A stretch of DNA of 64,000 bases from RUG563 sp045589355. Its GTDB lineage: Bacteria > Bacillota > Clostridia > Christensenellales > Aristaeellaceae. Where the stretch lies: contig JAZNOW010000013.1 in assembly GCA_045589355.1 (NCBI GenBank), positions 14,265 to 78,264 of the forward strand, written 5' to 3'. The translations under genes and the position numbers were made by a program. Position 1 is the first letter of the stretch; every line of letters starts with the position of its first letter. Below are positions 24,035-32,712 of the stretch, piece after piece. The notes under the pieces were generated by a model, which saw only the letters and a program-made list of their open reading frames with translations, made no database searches and was not told the origin of the DNA.

Positions 24035-26137
24035 TCAGCCACCTATTAGCATATCTGCCTTCTGTTGCATTGTATCAGCATATTCCTGAGGCGTAATGTC
24101 ACCGTTCATCAGCATTTCCAGCAGACCTTCAGTAATCTGCAGACGCATCAGCTCCAGGTCACGAAGCTGCGGGACGCCGTGCTCCAGCACGAAATTGTAA
24201 AGGTACTCATTTTGCGCAGAAGGCGGTGTGCGCATATCATGCTGCTCGCCGTAAAGGGATTTGTCCTTCAGCCACTGACCACAGTTGAGATAAAACTGAT
24301 TTGAAGTCGCTTCCACCGAAGCGTAGCATGCCAGAAAATAGGCTGCTTCTTCCGGGTGTCTGGAGTTGGCATTAGCCATCAAACACCAGGAATCCACCAG
24401 GAAGAGCGGATTCTCAATATCATAGACAGGAGGTAATACATAGGTATCATTTCCCAGTTTACCCAATGCATGTTCTTCCGCCCAAAGCAGGGTGTTATCC
24501 GGCATGTCGAAGCTGAGGTCATGGGGATCCTTTATATAGATCAAGCCTCTCACGCTCAGATCCTGGATTCGTTCCAGCAAGCCCAAGTATTCCTCCGTTT
24601 GGAAGTCCGCGGTGCCCAGGTAGTAGTCGGTATGCGTTGCTTCGTATTGCCAGCGCATATTGGTCAGCACATTCTCGCCAGCCAAATAGATCGGTTTTTC
24701 GGCGGTCTGGTTATAGGCGTATACTTTATCAGCCAAAGCATCGAAGTCTTCCCATGTCCACACACCGGTAGGAATCTCCCACCCCACAGCTTCTGCCAGT
24801 TTGGGATTTACCTGGAACAGCTCCACACCTGTCTCCCACAGCACACCGTATTGCCGCCCATGAGTGGACATCAATCCCCAGATATCCCGGTAATCATCCC
24901 GGAGTGCTTGCATTTCAGGCATATCGGTCAGATCAATGATGGCACCGTTTGCCAATAAGCCAGGAGCTGGCGTCATACCATACATGCCCTGCATGGCAAA
25001 CACATCCACGCCGCCTTCGTCCGCCATCATTTCAGTGGCCAGAACGCGGTTGTCAAGAATATCCCGGCGAACCACTTCCACATTCGGATACTTCTTGTTA
25101 AACATTTCGATAGCAATAGCCATCGAAGGTTCTTCAAGGTGCGGGCCATCAACGATCGTCAGCAGGTGGTCAACTTTTTTGCCGCTAAGCTGTAAGATAT
25201 TAAAGCAACCAGTTTGTTTTCCATCGAAATCATAGGTATACAGATTGGTTTCGTCACGGCTCATGCTCTCCGTATTCTTGTCTATCCGCTGACCCGAATA
25301 GAACATTTCACCCGTACGGGCATTGAGTATCATTAACCGTCCTTCTTCGTTGATCACAAAAGCATACTGATCGCCGTCCTTTTCAAAGCCTGCCACGATC
25401 TCCAATAGACCTTTCACTTTCACAGGGGGACAGAACAACTCGAGTGTGCGTAAATTGATCGCAGCCAACTCGCCTGTTTCGCGGTATGCAAACAGTACAT
25501 CACCGTGCAGCGAAAGATTGCTCACTCGTTTGTTGGTCCAGCCCTCGATATGAAGAGCTGCGTCATACTCTGCTTGATCAGGGCGTACACTAATGCTATA
25601 TACGCTGTTCCTAATCTGCTTGCTATTCACCACGGCGTATACGCGGCCTCCTGTAGCAACCATATCCGTGATGTTGAACGAACTGTCGAGATCACGACCG
25701 GGTGTCATGGGTAGCCCGTAACTGGTGGTAGACAGCAACCGCTGGCCTTCCTCCGACCAGGTAACGTAGTACAGCGTTCCGGGCATATCCACATCCGCTG
25801 CCATTGCAACGATGCTGTCGTTCTCCAGCACCACCTGAGGTCGTTTTGCACCTGAGCGCTGGAACATAAGCTTGCCTTCCTCATATGTCCACACGCCTCC
25901 ATCATCCATAGCACGCATGGGACGCATCAGCGCAAAGGCGGTAACGGTAAACAACATCAACACCAGAGCAAACACGACAATGTTCTTCGCCTTCTGTGGA
26001 AGGGAAAGCCAATAACCGCCTTTGCGTTTTTCATCCTGCCGATGGTGCTGCTCAGCAATGATCTTATCTGCCAGAAACTCATTCGGTTTCAGTCCGGCAT
26101 GAGTGTTCTCAATTGCCTGATGAATTCGCTTATTCAT
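24035..26137 (-). CDS. anti-sigma-like tail fused to extracellular solute-binding protein
   Basis: The 700-residue protein has an unusual architecture. Residues 1-50 are a cytoplasmic, charged tail (IHQAIENTHAGLKPNEFLAD) that resembles N-terminal tails of DUF4179-type anti-sigma factors. Residues 53-71 form a single membrane helix (IVVFALVLMLFTVTAFALM). Residues about 83-320 consist of repeating beta-strand units like a propeller (GRVYAVVNSK, GDVLFAYRETGELAAIN, GRLMILNARTGEMFY). Residues about 325-700 are a family 1 solute-binding domain (AIEMFNKKYPNVEVVRRDIL; PTGVWTWEDFDALADKVYAY). There is no lipobox; the membrane helix anchors it. It overlaps the ECF sigma gene by eight bases and precedes two permeases. 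This suggests that ligand binding outside controls the sigma factor inside; that is inference. Confidence 0.75.
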   Translation of the reverse strand: MNKRIHQAIENTHAGLKPNEFLADKIIAEQHHRQDEKRKGGYWLSLPQKAKNIVVFALVLMLFTVTAFALMRPMRAMDDGGVWTYEEGKLMFQRSGAKRPQVVLENDSIVAMAADVDMPGTLYYVTWSEEGQRLLSTTSYGLPMTPGRDLDSSFNITDMVATGGRVYAVVNSKQIRNSVYSISVRPDQAEYDAALHIEGWTNKRVSNLSLHGDVLFAYRETGELAAINLRTLELFCPPVKVKGLLEIVAGFEKDGDQYAFVINEEGRLMILNARTGEMFYSGQRIDKNTESMSRDETNLYTYDFDGKQTGCFNILQLSGKKVDHLLTIVDGPHLEEPSMAIAIEMFNKKYPNVEVVRRDILDNRVLATEMMADEGGVDVFAMQGMYGMTPAPGLLANGAIIDLTDMPEMQALRDDYRDIWGLMSTHGRQYGVLWETGVELFQVNPKLAEAVGWEIPTGVWTWEDFDALADKVYAYNQTAEKPIYLAGENVLTNMRWQYEATHTDYYLGTADFQTEEYLGLLERIQDLSVRGLIYIKDPHDLSFDMPDNTLLWAEEHALGKLGNDTYVLPPVYDIENPLFLVDSWCLMANANSRHPEEAAYFLACYASVEATSNQFYLNCGQWLKDKSLYGEQHDMRTPPSAQNEYLYNFVLEHGVPQLRDLELMRLQITEGLLEMLMNGDITPQEYADTMQQKADMLIGG

Positions 26138-26627
26138 CCAACATTTCTCCTTTCAGCATGTCTTTGAGCTGCTTTCGGGCCCGTTTCAGTCGTTCTGAAA
26201 CAGATGGCTGACGGATCCCCAGAATGCTTGCGATTTCGTTTACATTGAAGTTCTGGTAATAGTACAGAAGAATGACCTCTCTGGATTTGTCAGGCAGGTG
26301 ATGGATCGCCATACTCAGAGAGATCTCATCATCGTCGGGTGGTGAACTTTCATCCGGAAGAAGCTCCGGTGTGACATGCCGGTTGATCCGTCTGAACCAG
26401 CCTGAACGCAGCATATCACGGCAGACATTGAGCGCGATGCGATACACCCATGCCTTCTCATGCCCGTCGTCACGGTAGTCGGGAAGGGCGTTGTAAACCT
26501 TCAAAAAGGTTTCCTGCACAGCATCTTCAGCTTGCATTCGATCCTGCAATCGCACATAGCAAAACCGTAGAAGCTCCGCTTGATAAGCGCTTACCAATTC
26601 ACGCAGCTTCTGTTCTTGCTGATCCAT
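26130..26627 (-). CDS. ECF-type sigma-70 family RNA polymerase sigma factor
   Basis: The product of about 165 residues contains sigma region 2 (AELLRFCYVRLQDRMQAEDA, VQETFLKVYNALPDYR, AWVYRIALNVCRDMLR) and region 4 (LPDKSREVILLYYYQNFNVN, EIASILGIRQPSVSERLKRA). Regions 1.1 and 3 are missing, as in group 4 sigma factors. The ATG at 26627 is eight bases after GGAGG; the GTG at 26636 touches the ribosome binding site and is less likely. It heads the operon and overlaps the fused anti-sigma-like gene, the usual arrangement of a sigma factor with its regulator. No ECF-type promoter motif was recognised upstream. Confidence 0.92.
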   Translation of the reverse strand: MDQQEQKLRELVSAYQAELLRFCYVRLQDRMQAEDAVQETFLKVYNALPDYRDDGHEKAWVYRIALNVCRDMLRSGWFRRINRHVTPELLPDESSPPDDDEISLSMAIHHLPDKSREVILLYYYQNFNVNEIASILGIRQPSVSERLKRARKQLKDMLKGEMLDE

Positions 26628-26640
26628 GTCATTCACCTCC

Positions 26641-26940
26641 CTTCACTTATAATAACGTACCTCATGAACATAATATAGGTATCGATGCTTATTTTCTATT
26701 AGGAATGTGCATAGCCTCAGTGATCCATCAATCAAAGCTCGTGAATGTAGCGATAACTTAAATGCAGAGCCTGCACCCTTTTTGTTGGAGAGGGCAGGCT
26801 CTGCGCTTTTGTGCATTTGGCACGTTACTCATAACAATTTTTGTTTTAGCAAATTGATTGCTGTTTCGTTCTTACAGCACGAGCAGCATAGAAGAAAACT
26901 GATGAGAATAAGCTTCTTGACTTCCTTGATCTGGTTCACG
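26641..26940. other. 300-bp intergenic region between sigma operon and reverse transcriptase gene
   Basis: It is AT-rich and holds no gene. A hairpin lies at 26764-26804 (GCAGAGCCTGC/GCAGGCTCTGC) followed on the plus strand by GCTTTT. On the minus strand it should contain the sigma-operon promoter; TATTAT-like boxes occur near 26665-26680 but no convincing -35 was found. It is also the 3' flank of the reverse transcriptase gene. Confidence 0.4.
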
Positions 26941-28467
26941 TTACCAGTCTGAGAGCGGTTTGACAAAAGAAATTCCTTTTTCTCTTAATTCTAACCATTC
27001 TTCTTGTAGATCTTCTTTAGGTAAAATTTCATAGAGATAAATCCAATACTCGTCAAAGGTAAGCAAATCTGATGCATACTGTTGTGCCGAAGTTCTTAAC
27101 TGAGCCACATCATTGGTTAATCCTTCTTTTTGAGCGTAGTAATATGCCATTAGCATAAAGATACTATCCTCACTTTGTATTGCGGTAGCAATATCAAACC
27201 CGTCTAATTGAAATCCATATTTTACAGCAAAAAAGATAGCATACGAGGCTTGTTCATAATTACGTCTGGCAATGCCATCCTTTAAAGCTCTTTGAGCAAA
27301 AATGCGAATACATTGATGAGAAGAACAACTCGCACAAAACTTACTGAAAATGAATTCATCAAGCATGGTTACTAAATAGGGATATGCCAATGAAAGGCTT
27401 AACACCGTTTTTGTGAAATACTCTTTGGCATTATGAGTGAGATCCTTGCCCGAAAGGACTTTGATAGCATATTTTAGGATGGCGGCATTTCCTTTGTTCT
27501 GTTCCATCAGTTCAATGGCATGATCTAAATATGCTCGAGTCAAAGGGAAATCAGTTTTCCCATAAGAGGTGGTTAAGGGGAGCATGTTTAGTTTGCGCTG
27601 CCAGTGAGATGTGGCTGCGAGAGGCAATTCTAAAATCTCAGTCTTCTTATGGTTTAAGGAAAGATCGTATTCTCTTAAAGCAGAACCCAATTCAGTCAAG
27701 AATCGCTGTCCATCCTCATGGCTATCAACATAGCATGTATAATCATCAATGGCTCGCACATACGGCCATTTTTGTAATTTTGAATCTACACATGTAAGGA
27801 TGATCTCTGCCAATAGATTTGATACATGGGGGCCAATAAGCAGACCGTGGGTTTCGTCATTTGTTAGCTTTCGGGCAAACTTGTCGATTTTGTTATACCA
27901 TAACCTACCATTCCTTCGATTTGCTTTTGCTATCTCTTTTGTTGCCAAGGCCCAAGATAACGCATGAGTATATATGCTCGAAAAACAGGAAGAAATATCT
28001 GCTTTCACCATATATCTTTTTCCTGTCATTAAGATGTCTACTTCTGGTGAGCCATCTACTCGCCAATTCCCATAGTTCATTTGGAACAGACTATCTTCCT
28101 GATACATCTTGCGCAAATGAATGCGACTGACTCTATGCGATTCGTTCCTCGTTTTATTCTGAAAGTGTACCTGTAAGTTGGTCCAATTATCTCGTAGGAA
28201 TGCACAAAGCTGCTGATAGGCAAATGGATTAGGAATTGCCAATGGACGAGGAACATTGATATTTCTCATGTTCTCGTAATACACGTACTTATGAGCATCA
28301 CTTTGAAATGTAGGGGACTTGGCCTGTACATAATCAAAGAATGGCTTAGATGTAAACACGGGCGGGAGTTTTTCGGAGAACAGTCCATGTGCAAGCAACC
28401 CAGAATACAAGTCCGCAGGGGTGATCTCGCTCATGAAATCGAAATAACTTTTTTCATTTGTACTCAT
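26941..28467 (-). CDS. Abi/UG-type reverse transcriptase, probable antiphage defence
   Basis: The 508-residue protein carries reverse transcriptase motif A in MVKADISSCFSSIYTHALSW (residues 153-172), the segment THGLLIGPHVSNLLAEIIL (motif B) and the catalytic AIDD at residues 239-242 in place of the usual YADD. The C-terminal 250 residues are purely helical (ILKYAIKVLSGKDL, IRIFAQRALKDGIARRNYEQ), like the helical-repeat half of AbiK/Abi-P2 and related UG reverse transcriptases. It has no maturase, HNH or intron boundaries, and no retron RNA was seen. The IYTHxxxWA motif and the helical tail point to the defence-associated group; the exact subgroup cannot be fixed by eye. It is cargo of the transposon. 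The ATG follows GAGGTACGACT. Confidence 0.8.
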   Translation of the reverse strand: MSTNEKSYFDFMSEITPADLYSGLLAHGLFSEKLPPVFTSKPFFDYVQAKSPTFQSDAHKYVYYENMRNINVPRPLAIPNPFAYQQLCAFLRDNWTNLQVHFQNKTRNESHRVSRIHLRKMYQEDSLFQMNYGNWRVDGSPEVDILMTGKRYMVKADISSCFSSIYTHALSWALATKEIAKANRRNGRLWYNKIDKFARKLTNDETHGLLIGPHVSNLLAEIILTCVDSKLQKWPYVRAIDDYTCYVDSHEDGQRFLTELGSALREYDLSLNHKKTEILELPLAATSHWQRKLNMLPLTTSYGKTDFPLTRAYLDHAIELMEQNKGNAAILKYAIKVLSGKDLTHNAKEYFTKTVLSLSLAYPYLVTMLDEFIFSKFCASCSSHQCIRIFAQRALKDGIARRNYEQASYAIFFAVKYGFQLDGFDIATAIQSEDSIFMLMAYYYAQKEGLTNDVAQLRTSAQQYASDLLTFDEYWIYLYEILPKEDLQEEWLELREKGISFVKPLSDW

Positions 28468-28571
28468 AGTCGTACCTCGTTGTGTCAGAATGTGGTACTT
28501 GTATTATATAGCTGCTACACCTATTTGTAAAATGCAAAATCACGAGTGCGAATTGTTGCTCTCAAAGAATT

Positions 28572-28617
28572 GAAGAAAAAATAGCCCTGCGATCTATTTG
28601 CTGTAGATCGCAGGGCT
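28572..28617 (-). terminator. terminator of the relaxase unit
   Basis: AGCCCTGCGATCTA pairs with TAGATCGCAGGGCT; on the minus strand it is followed by TATTTTTTC. It lies three bases after the relaxase stop codon. Confidence 0.85.
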
Positions 28618-28620
28618 TTG

Positions 28621-30390
28621 TCATAAGGTTTCATTGTGCTGATGTTGTTCGGTATGCTGCGCTATCTCGCAGTTGGGATCAACAACTTGTTTCGCCGTTT
28701 GCTCTAACAGGTCTTTCAGTTCATTGGTATTCTGATATGTTTCCATGGTTTCTCGTACAGACGAGGAACCGCTTTCTGTACGGCTGGGCAGCGCATCTGG
28801 AATAACTTTGCGTACCCAATAACGAACAGTTTTCAGTTCATCCAGTTCAGTTTGTACCGCATCCACATCAGGCCGCAGAGCCTCGATTTCCTGTTCAAGC
28901 TGTGCCTTTTCTGCCCGCAGCGACTTGCGGTCAATAGGATGCGATAGCCCAAACTTATGCAGTAGCCGCTGGGCTTTCTTGTACTGTTCCAGCTCATCAG
29001 CATGTGCAGTAACGAACCGTTCCTTTGCACCCTTCCAACGAATACTGCTGTACTCATCATACATGGATTGCAGATCGTGTACGGTCTTATCTGCGTTCAG
29101 CAGCGCATCAATATCACGAATACGCTGTTCCTTGCCGCGCACTTCCTTACGCAGCTCATTCATGCGTTCGTTGATACGGGACAAATATTCACCAAGGGCA
29201 TGCACCGTATCAAGCTCCCGTTCTTTCAGGAAAGAGATAGCATTGAGAATCGCCTGCAAGTCCTTCAGCGAAGCCTTTGTCTGTGCCCGATGATTCCAGA
29301 ACTCCCGGTCAGCCTTGCGCAGTTCCAGATAGCTGAGCAGCACTTCACCAAGGTTGTAATTGTCGGGATTGGAGATGGTTTCGTGCCGAGACAGCGTTTC
29401 CTTAATGCCTTGCAGCCACTCACCCAGAGCAGCAATCGTCTTCTGTAAACCACGGATAAGGGCATTCACATGCTTGATCTCTTGATTGTGTTCGCCACGG
29501 GCAGTTGAGATACCCTTGCGTTCCAATGCAGCAGCTTCCGGGCCAAGATGAATCTGCGGTACCAGATCTGTAATGCCTTGACGCTCGTAGGATCGCATAT
29601 CAATACGCTCAGTCCGACCAGCAGCTTCCAGCGCATTGTTCTGGGCTATCTCCCATTCGTGTCGCCAGATCTCAGCGTATTTCTGGTCGTTCCAATCGAC
29701 GGTATCCATGCGTTCCCGCAGCCATTTGCCGTTGGTTTCACGGATGCGCTGGCCGTTTTCATCCAGCACATATGCTGTCTTTGTTTTGGGAAGCCAGCGT
29801 CCATTTTCATCCATGGCGCGCATAGTCAGCATCAGGTGCACATGCGGATTGCCGTTTCCTGAGTCATGGTAGTACAGATCACAGATCATACCTTTGTCCA
29901 CGAATTGCTTGGCGCAGTAGTCGCGGATCAGGGCAAGATTCTGTTCAAAGGTCAACTCCCTTGGCAGAGTAATGGTGAAGCGTCTTGCGGTTTGGGCTTT
30001 AGTGCTTTTCTCGGCAGCATCTACCGCATTCCATAAGGTCTGACGGTCGGCATACTCCGGCGGTGCATTGAATGGCAGCATAATCTCCGTGTACCGCACA
30101 CGCTTCGGGTCGCTATGGGAGTATTTCCATTCGTGGTCATACTCGGAATACAGCTTCTCTCCGAGATAATAAGAAGCACCAGCCATGGCAGATTGACCTT
30201 TGCCACGGCTGGTGATGGATATGGAGAAATGAGGACAGGGGATGGGATCGTCTCCTTTCTTCAGCGTCGCAGCACTGTGATGGTGGGTAGCCGATGGAAT
30301 CGGCGCAGGGAGGGCTTGCCTCCCTGGTGCTGGCAAAGGGGAAGCCCCCTCTGCCAGCGGGCTGCATGCAATGCCTCTCAGAGAGCGCAA
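28621..30390 (-). CDS. MobQ (MobA/MobL) family relaxase
   Basis: The N-terminal relaxase domain begins PCPHFSISITSRGKGQSAMA, with the nucleophilic tyrosine in GASYYLGEKLYSEYD and the metal-binding histidines in GNPHVHLMLTMR. The C-terminal 300 residues are coiled coil. It nicks oriT and leads the strand in conjugal transfer; in Tn4451-type elements this is the TnpZ role. The start is uncertain: the conserved domain begins near 30243, where AAAGGAG is followed nine bases later by ATC, and no ATG or GTG lies between there and the TTG at 30390; the first ATG (30189) would cut off the first strand. The gene therefore probably uses a non-AUG codon or the distant TTG. A candidate oriT is directly upstream. 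Confidence 0.88.
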   Translation of the reverse strand: MRSLRGIACSPLAEGASPLPAPGRQALPAPIPSATHHHSAATLKKGDDPIPCPHFSISITSRGKGQSAMAGASYYLGEKLYSEYDHEWKYSHSDPKRVRYTEIMLPFNAPPEYADRQTLWNAVDAAEKSTKAQTARRFTITLPRELTFEQNLALIRDYCAKQFVDKGMICDLYYHDSGNGNPHVHLMLTMRAMDENGRWLPKTKTAYVLDENGQRIRETNGKWLRERMDTVDWNDQKYAEIWRHEWEIAQNNALEAAGRTERIDMRSYERQGITDLVPQIHLGPEAAALERKGISTARGEHNQEIKHVNALIRGLQKTIAALGEWLQGIKETLSRHETISNPDNYNLGEVLLSYLELRKADREFWNHRAQTKASLKDLQAILNAISFLKERELDTVHALGEYLSRINERMNELRKEVRGKEQRIRDIDALLNADKTVHDLQSMYDEYSSIRWKGAKERFVTAHADELEQYKKAQRLLHKFGLSHPIDRKSLRAEKAQLEQEIEALRPDVDAVQTELDELKTVRYWVRKVIPDALPSRTESGSSSVRETMETYQNTNELKDLLEQTAKQVVDPNCEIAQHTEQHQHNETL

Positions 30391-30391
30391 T

Positions 30392-30423
30392 GCACGGGCA
30401 CCGTGCGTATAATTGCGCCCTCA
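30392..30423 (+). other. candidate MobQ-type oriT
   Basis: The inverted repeat GCACGG-GCA-CCGTGC (30392-30406) is followed by GTATAATTGCGCCCTC. This matches the layout of oriT in pSK41/pIP501 and RSF1010-type plasmids, where a hairpin precedes a core resembling ATAAGTGCGCCCT. The nick would fall within TGCG/CCCT at about 30417. It lies just upstream of the relaxase gene, as expected. Confidence 0.6.
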
Positions 30424-30435
30424 CACAGTGAGGGG

Positions 30436-30822
30436 TCAGTTTGTCTGAACATCGGTGTTCCGGATCGGTACCCGTTTGTCCCCGAAGGCTGCTTTGCTCA
30501 GCAGTTCCTCCACGGTGCCCTCGGCATCCCCTCGACGGATCGCCAGCATCTCATTGACGATCTTCTGGACGCCGCCAAAGCTGAACACATAGTCCAGGAA
30601 CAGCTTGATGTCCTCGTCGGTCAGCAGTTCGGCTTTGTCCCCAAGGTGATGGGTCAGCTCACCGCCACGGAAATAGATATGGGCATTGCGCTCCTTCCGG
30701 GATGTTTCATTGATTTGTTTGCGTAGGTCTTTCTTCTGGGCAAGCAGCTTTGCGATCTCCTGTTCAACATGATCCGCTGCCGCCTGCAATTCCACAGTAG
30801 TCTTGTTCTTGCGTCTGCTCAT
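30436..30822 (-). CDS. DUF3847 family protein
   Basis: The 128-residue protein begins MSRRKNKTTVELQAAADHVE and contains a coiled-coil start with QEIAKLLAQKKDLRKQINET and then KERNAHIYFRGGELTHHLGD, the core of DUF3847. These small proteins occur next to MobQ relaxases in Clostridial integrative elements and probably assist mobilization or its control. AAGGAGGAACCATTC precedes the ATG. The oriT lies between it and the relaxase gene. Confidence 0.8.
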   Translation of the reverse strand: MSRRKNKTTVELQAAADHVEQEIAKLLAQKKDLRKQINETSRKERNAHIYFRGGELTHHLGDKAELLTDEDIKLFLDYVFSFGGVQKIVNEMLAIRRGDAEGTVEELLSKAAFGDKRVPIRNTDVQTN

Positions 30823-30862
30823 GAATGGTTCCTCCTTGAATGTTTGTTTTGAAATGAATAGG

Positions 30863-30897
30863 AAACGGCGACCCACTGTCTGTGCGGGTCGCCGTTT
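30863..30897 (-). terminator. hairpin after recombinase gene
   Basis: AAACGGCGACCC pairs with GGGTCGCCGTTT directly after the recombinase stop codon. There is no T run on the minus strand, so it may be a processing or stabilising hairpin and not a full terminator. Confidence 0.5.
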
Positions 30898-30900
30898 GCG

Positions 30901-32712
30901 TTATGCGGTTGCTTCTGTTTGTTTCTTGTCAGCCAGCGCCGCTTCTGCTTCACGCTGGGCCTTCAGTTCTTTTCTACGCTGGTACTTTCTGCGGTATTCA
31001 GCCCGTTTGGCTTCCAATTCGTCCCGGGAGATCTGTTCTTCCGGTGTGAGCTGTTCTGTTTCTTCCGGGATGCTGAACTGTCCGATGAACTTGAAGTAGA
31101 TATCCACCTGCTGGGTACGCTGCCCTGTACTGCGGTCAGGAGCATGCACGACGATCTTTTCCACAAACTCCTTGACCATGGGCGTAGTGAGTTCCGAAAA
31201 GTCGGTGTACCGTTTCGTCAGATCAAGGAACTTGTCGATGCGGTCTTCATCCTGCATATAGGTATCCAGCTCCTGCTGCCCATCAGCAATGCGCTGCTCC
31301 AATTCAGCCTGTTCCGTTTCGTAATTGGCAGCCATCATGTCGAACCGCTTCTCCGTGATCTTGCCGGTGGCATAGGATTCGTACAGCTTCTGGAACAGAC
31401 CATCCAGCTCAGCACAGCGTTTCCGATCACGGGCAAGCCGCCGTTTCAGTTCTTTAGCGGCAGCTTCGTGCTGTATCTGCGCTTCGGCACGGATTTGCTG
31501 GGCAAAGGTCTTCGGATCGGCAATAGCATACTGGGCGATTTTTCGGATGGCTTCCAGCAGCAAGGTACGGACAGCCTGTGTACTGATATGGTGGTTAGAG
31601 CATATCCTTGTTTCACGGATGCGGGTGTTTGAGTATGTGGAGCAGTTGTAGGTGTCGAAATGCAATCCGGAGGCATCATTGTTCCGCTCATTCCGATGCC
31701 GGGAGTTGTACATCTTCGCACCGCAGTCTGCGCAGAACATCAGCCCTGTCAGCGGATTTGCCAGACCTACGGAATCAATGCGGGTCTTTGTTCCCTTCTC
31801 ATGCTGCGCCAGCTGCCATATGTCCGCATCCACAATGGCCTCATGGGTGTTCTCGAAGATCACCCATTCTTCGGGCGGGTTGTCCACCTTTTTCTTGGAC
31901 TTGTAGGATACTTTCCGGGTACGGAAATTGACCGTGTGCCCCATGTACTCCTGCTTGCTCAGGATGTTCAGCACAGTACCGCCGTGCCAATCGTAGCGGT
32001 GTTCCGGTGAGCCGTTGCCCTGCCCGGCATCGCCGCTGCGTTTTGAAAAGTAGTAGCCAGGGGTTTCTACCTTTTCACGCATCAGGATGTTGGCGATCTC
32101 ATAGGGCCCATGTCCCTCAATGGACAAATGGAAGATATGCCGGACAACCGCAGCCGCCTCCTCATCAATGAGCCAATGGTTATGATCCTCCGGATCTTTC
32201 TTGTACCCATACGGCGCATTGGTGGTGATGGGCTTGCCGGATCTGCCCTTCAACTGGACAGCGGCTCTCACTTTCCGGGACTGATCACGCAGATACCATT
32301 CATTCATGATGTTCATGAAGGGCGTGAATTCGTTGCTGCCCGGATCGTCGCTGTCCACATTATTGGCGATAGCAATGAAGCGTACATCATGCTGCCGGAA
32401 CAGCACTTCGGTGAAGTAGCCGGTCTGCAGATAGTCTCGGCCAATACGGCTCATGTCCTTGACAAGAACCGTACCGACTTTGCCAGCTTCCACATCTGCC
32501 ACCAGCTGCTTCCATGAGGGACGGTCAAAGTTGCCGCCCGACCAGCCGTCATCGGTGTAGTGAACGCAGTTCAAAAAGCCATGCTGTGCAGCATAGCCTT
32601 CCAAATACGCTTTTTGGTTGACAATGGAATTGCTCTCGCCCACGAGTTCATCGTCACGGGAGAGTCTTTCGTAGAGTGCGGTGATCCGCTGTTCAGCCTG
32701 CTTGATAGCCAT
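30901..32712 (-). CDS. TnpX-like large serine recombinase
   Basis: The 603-residue protein has the serine-resolvase catalytic domain (ALYERLSRDDELVGESNSIV, with the nucleophile Ser in ESNSI), the RIGRDYLQTG helix, a recombinase domain (APYGYKKDPEDHNHW), a zinc ribbon (CADCGAKM ... C-S-N-HH), a coiled coil, and a C-terminal DUF4368-like region (VKEFVEKIVVHAPDR). It should excise and integrate the element by site-specific recombination, with the TnpX preference for a GA core known from Tn4451. Catalytic residues are intact. GAAAGGAGCCACT precedes the start; the start overlaps the TnpW-like gene by 20 bases. Confidence 0.92.
   Translation of the reverse strand: MAIKQAEQRITALYERLSRDDELVGESNSIVNQKAYLEGYAAQHGFLNCVHYTDDGWSGGNFDRPSWKQLVADVEAGKVGTVLVKDMSRIGRDYLQTGYFTEVLFRQHDVRFIAIANNVDSDDPGSNEFTPFMNIMNEWYLRDQSRKVRAAVQLKGRSGKPITTNAPYGYKKDPEDHNHWLIDEEAAAVVRHIFHLSIEGHGPYEIANILMREKVETPGYYFSKRSGDAGQGNGSPEHRYDWHGGTVLNILSKQEYMGHTVNFRTRKVSYKSKKKVDNPPEEWVIFENTHEAIVDADIWQLAQHEKGTKTRIDSVGLANPLTGLMFCADCGAKMYNSRHRNERNNDASGLHFDTYNCSTYSNTRIRETRICSNHHISTQAVRTLLLEAIRKIAQYAIADPKTFAQQIRAEAQIQHEAAAKELKRRLARDRKRCAELDGLFQKLYESYATGKITEKRFDMMAANYETEQAELEQRIADGQQELDTYMQDEDRIDKFLDLTKRYTDFSELTTPMVKEFVEKIVVHAPDRSTGQRTQQVDIYFKFIGQFSIPEETEQLTPEEQISRDELEAKRAEYRRKYQRRKELKAQREAEAALADKKQTEATA

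Noticed and set aside
26941..28467. Group II intron as source of the reverse transcriptase
   Set aside because: There is no maturase or endonuclease domain, the YADD box is AIDD, and no intron RNA domains V/VI are visible on either side.
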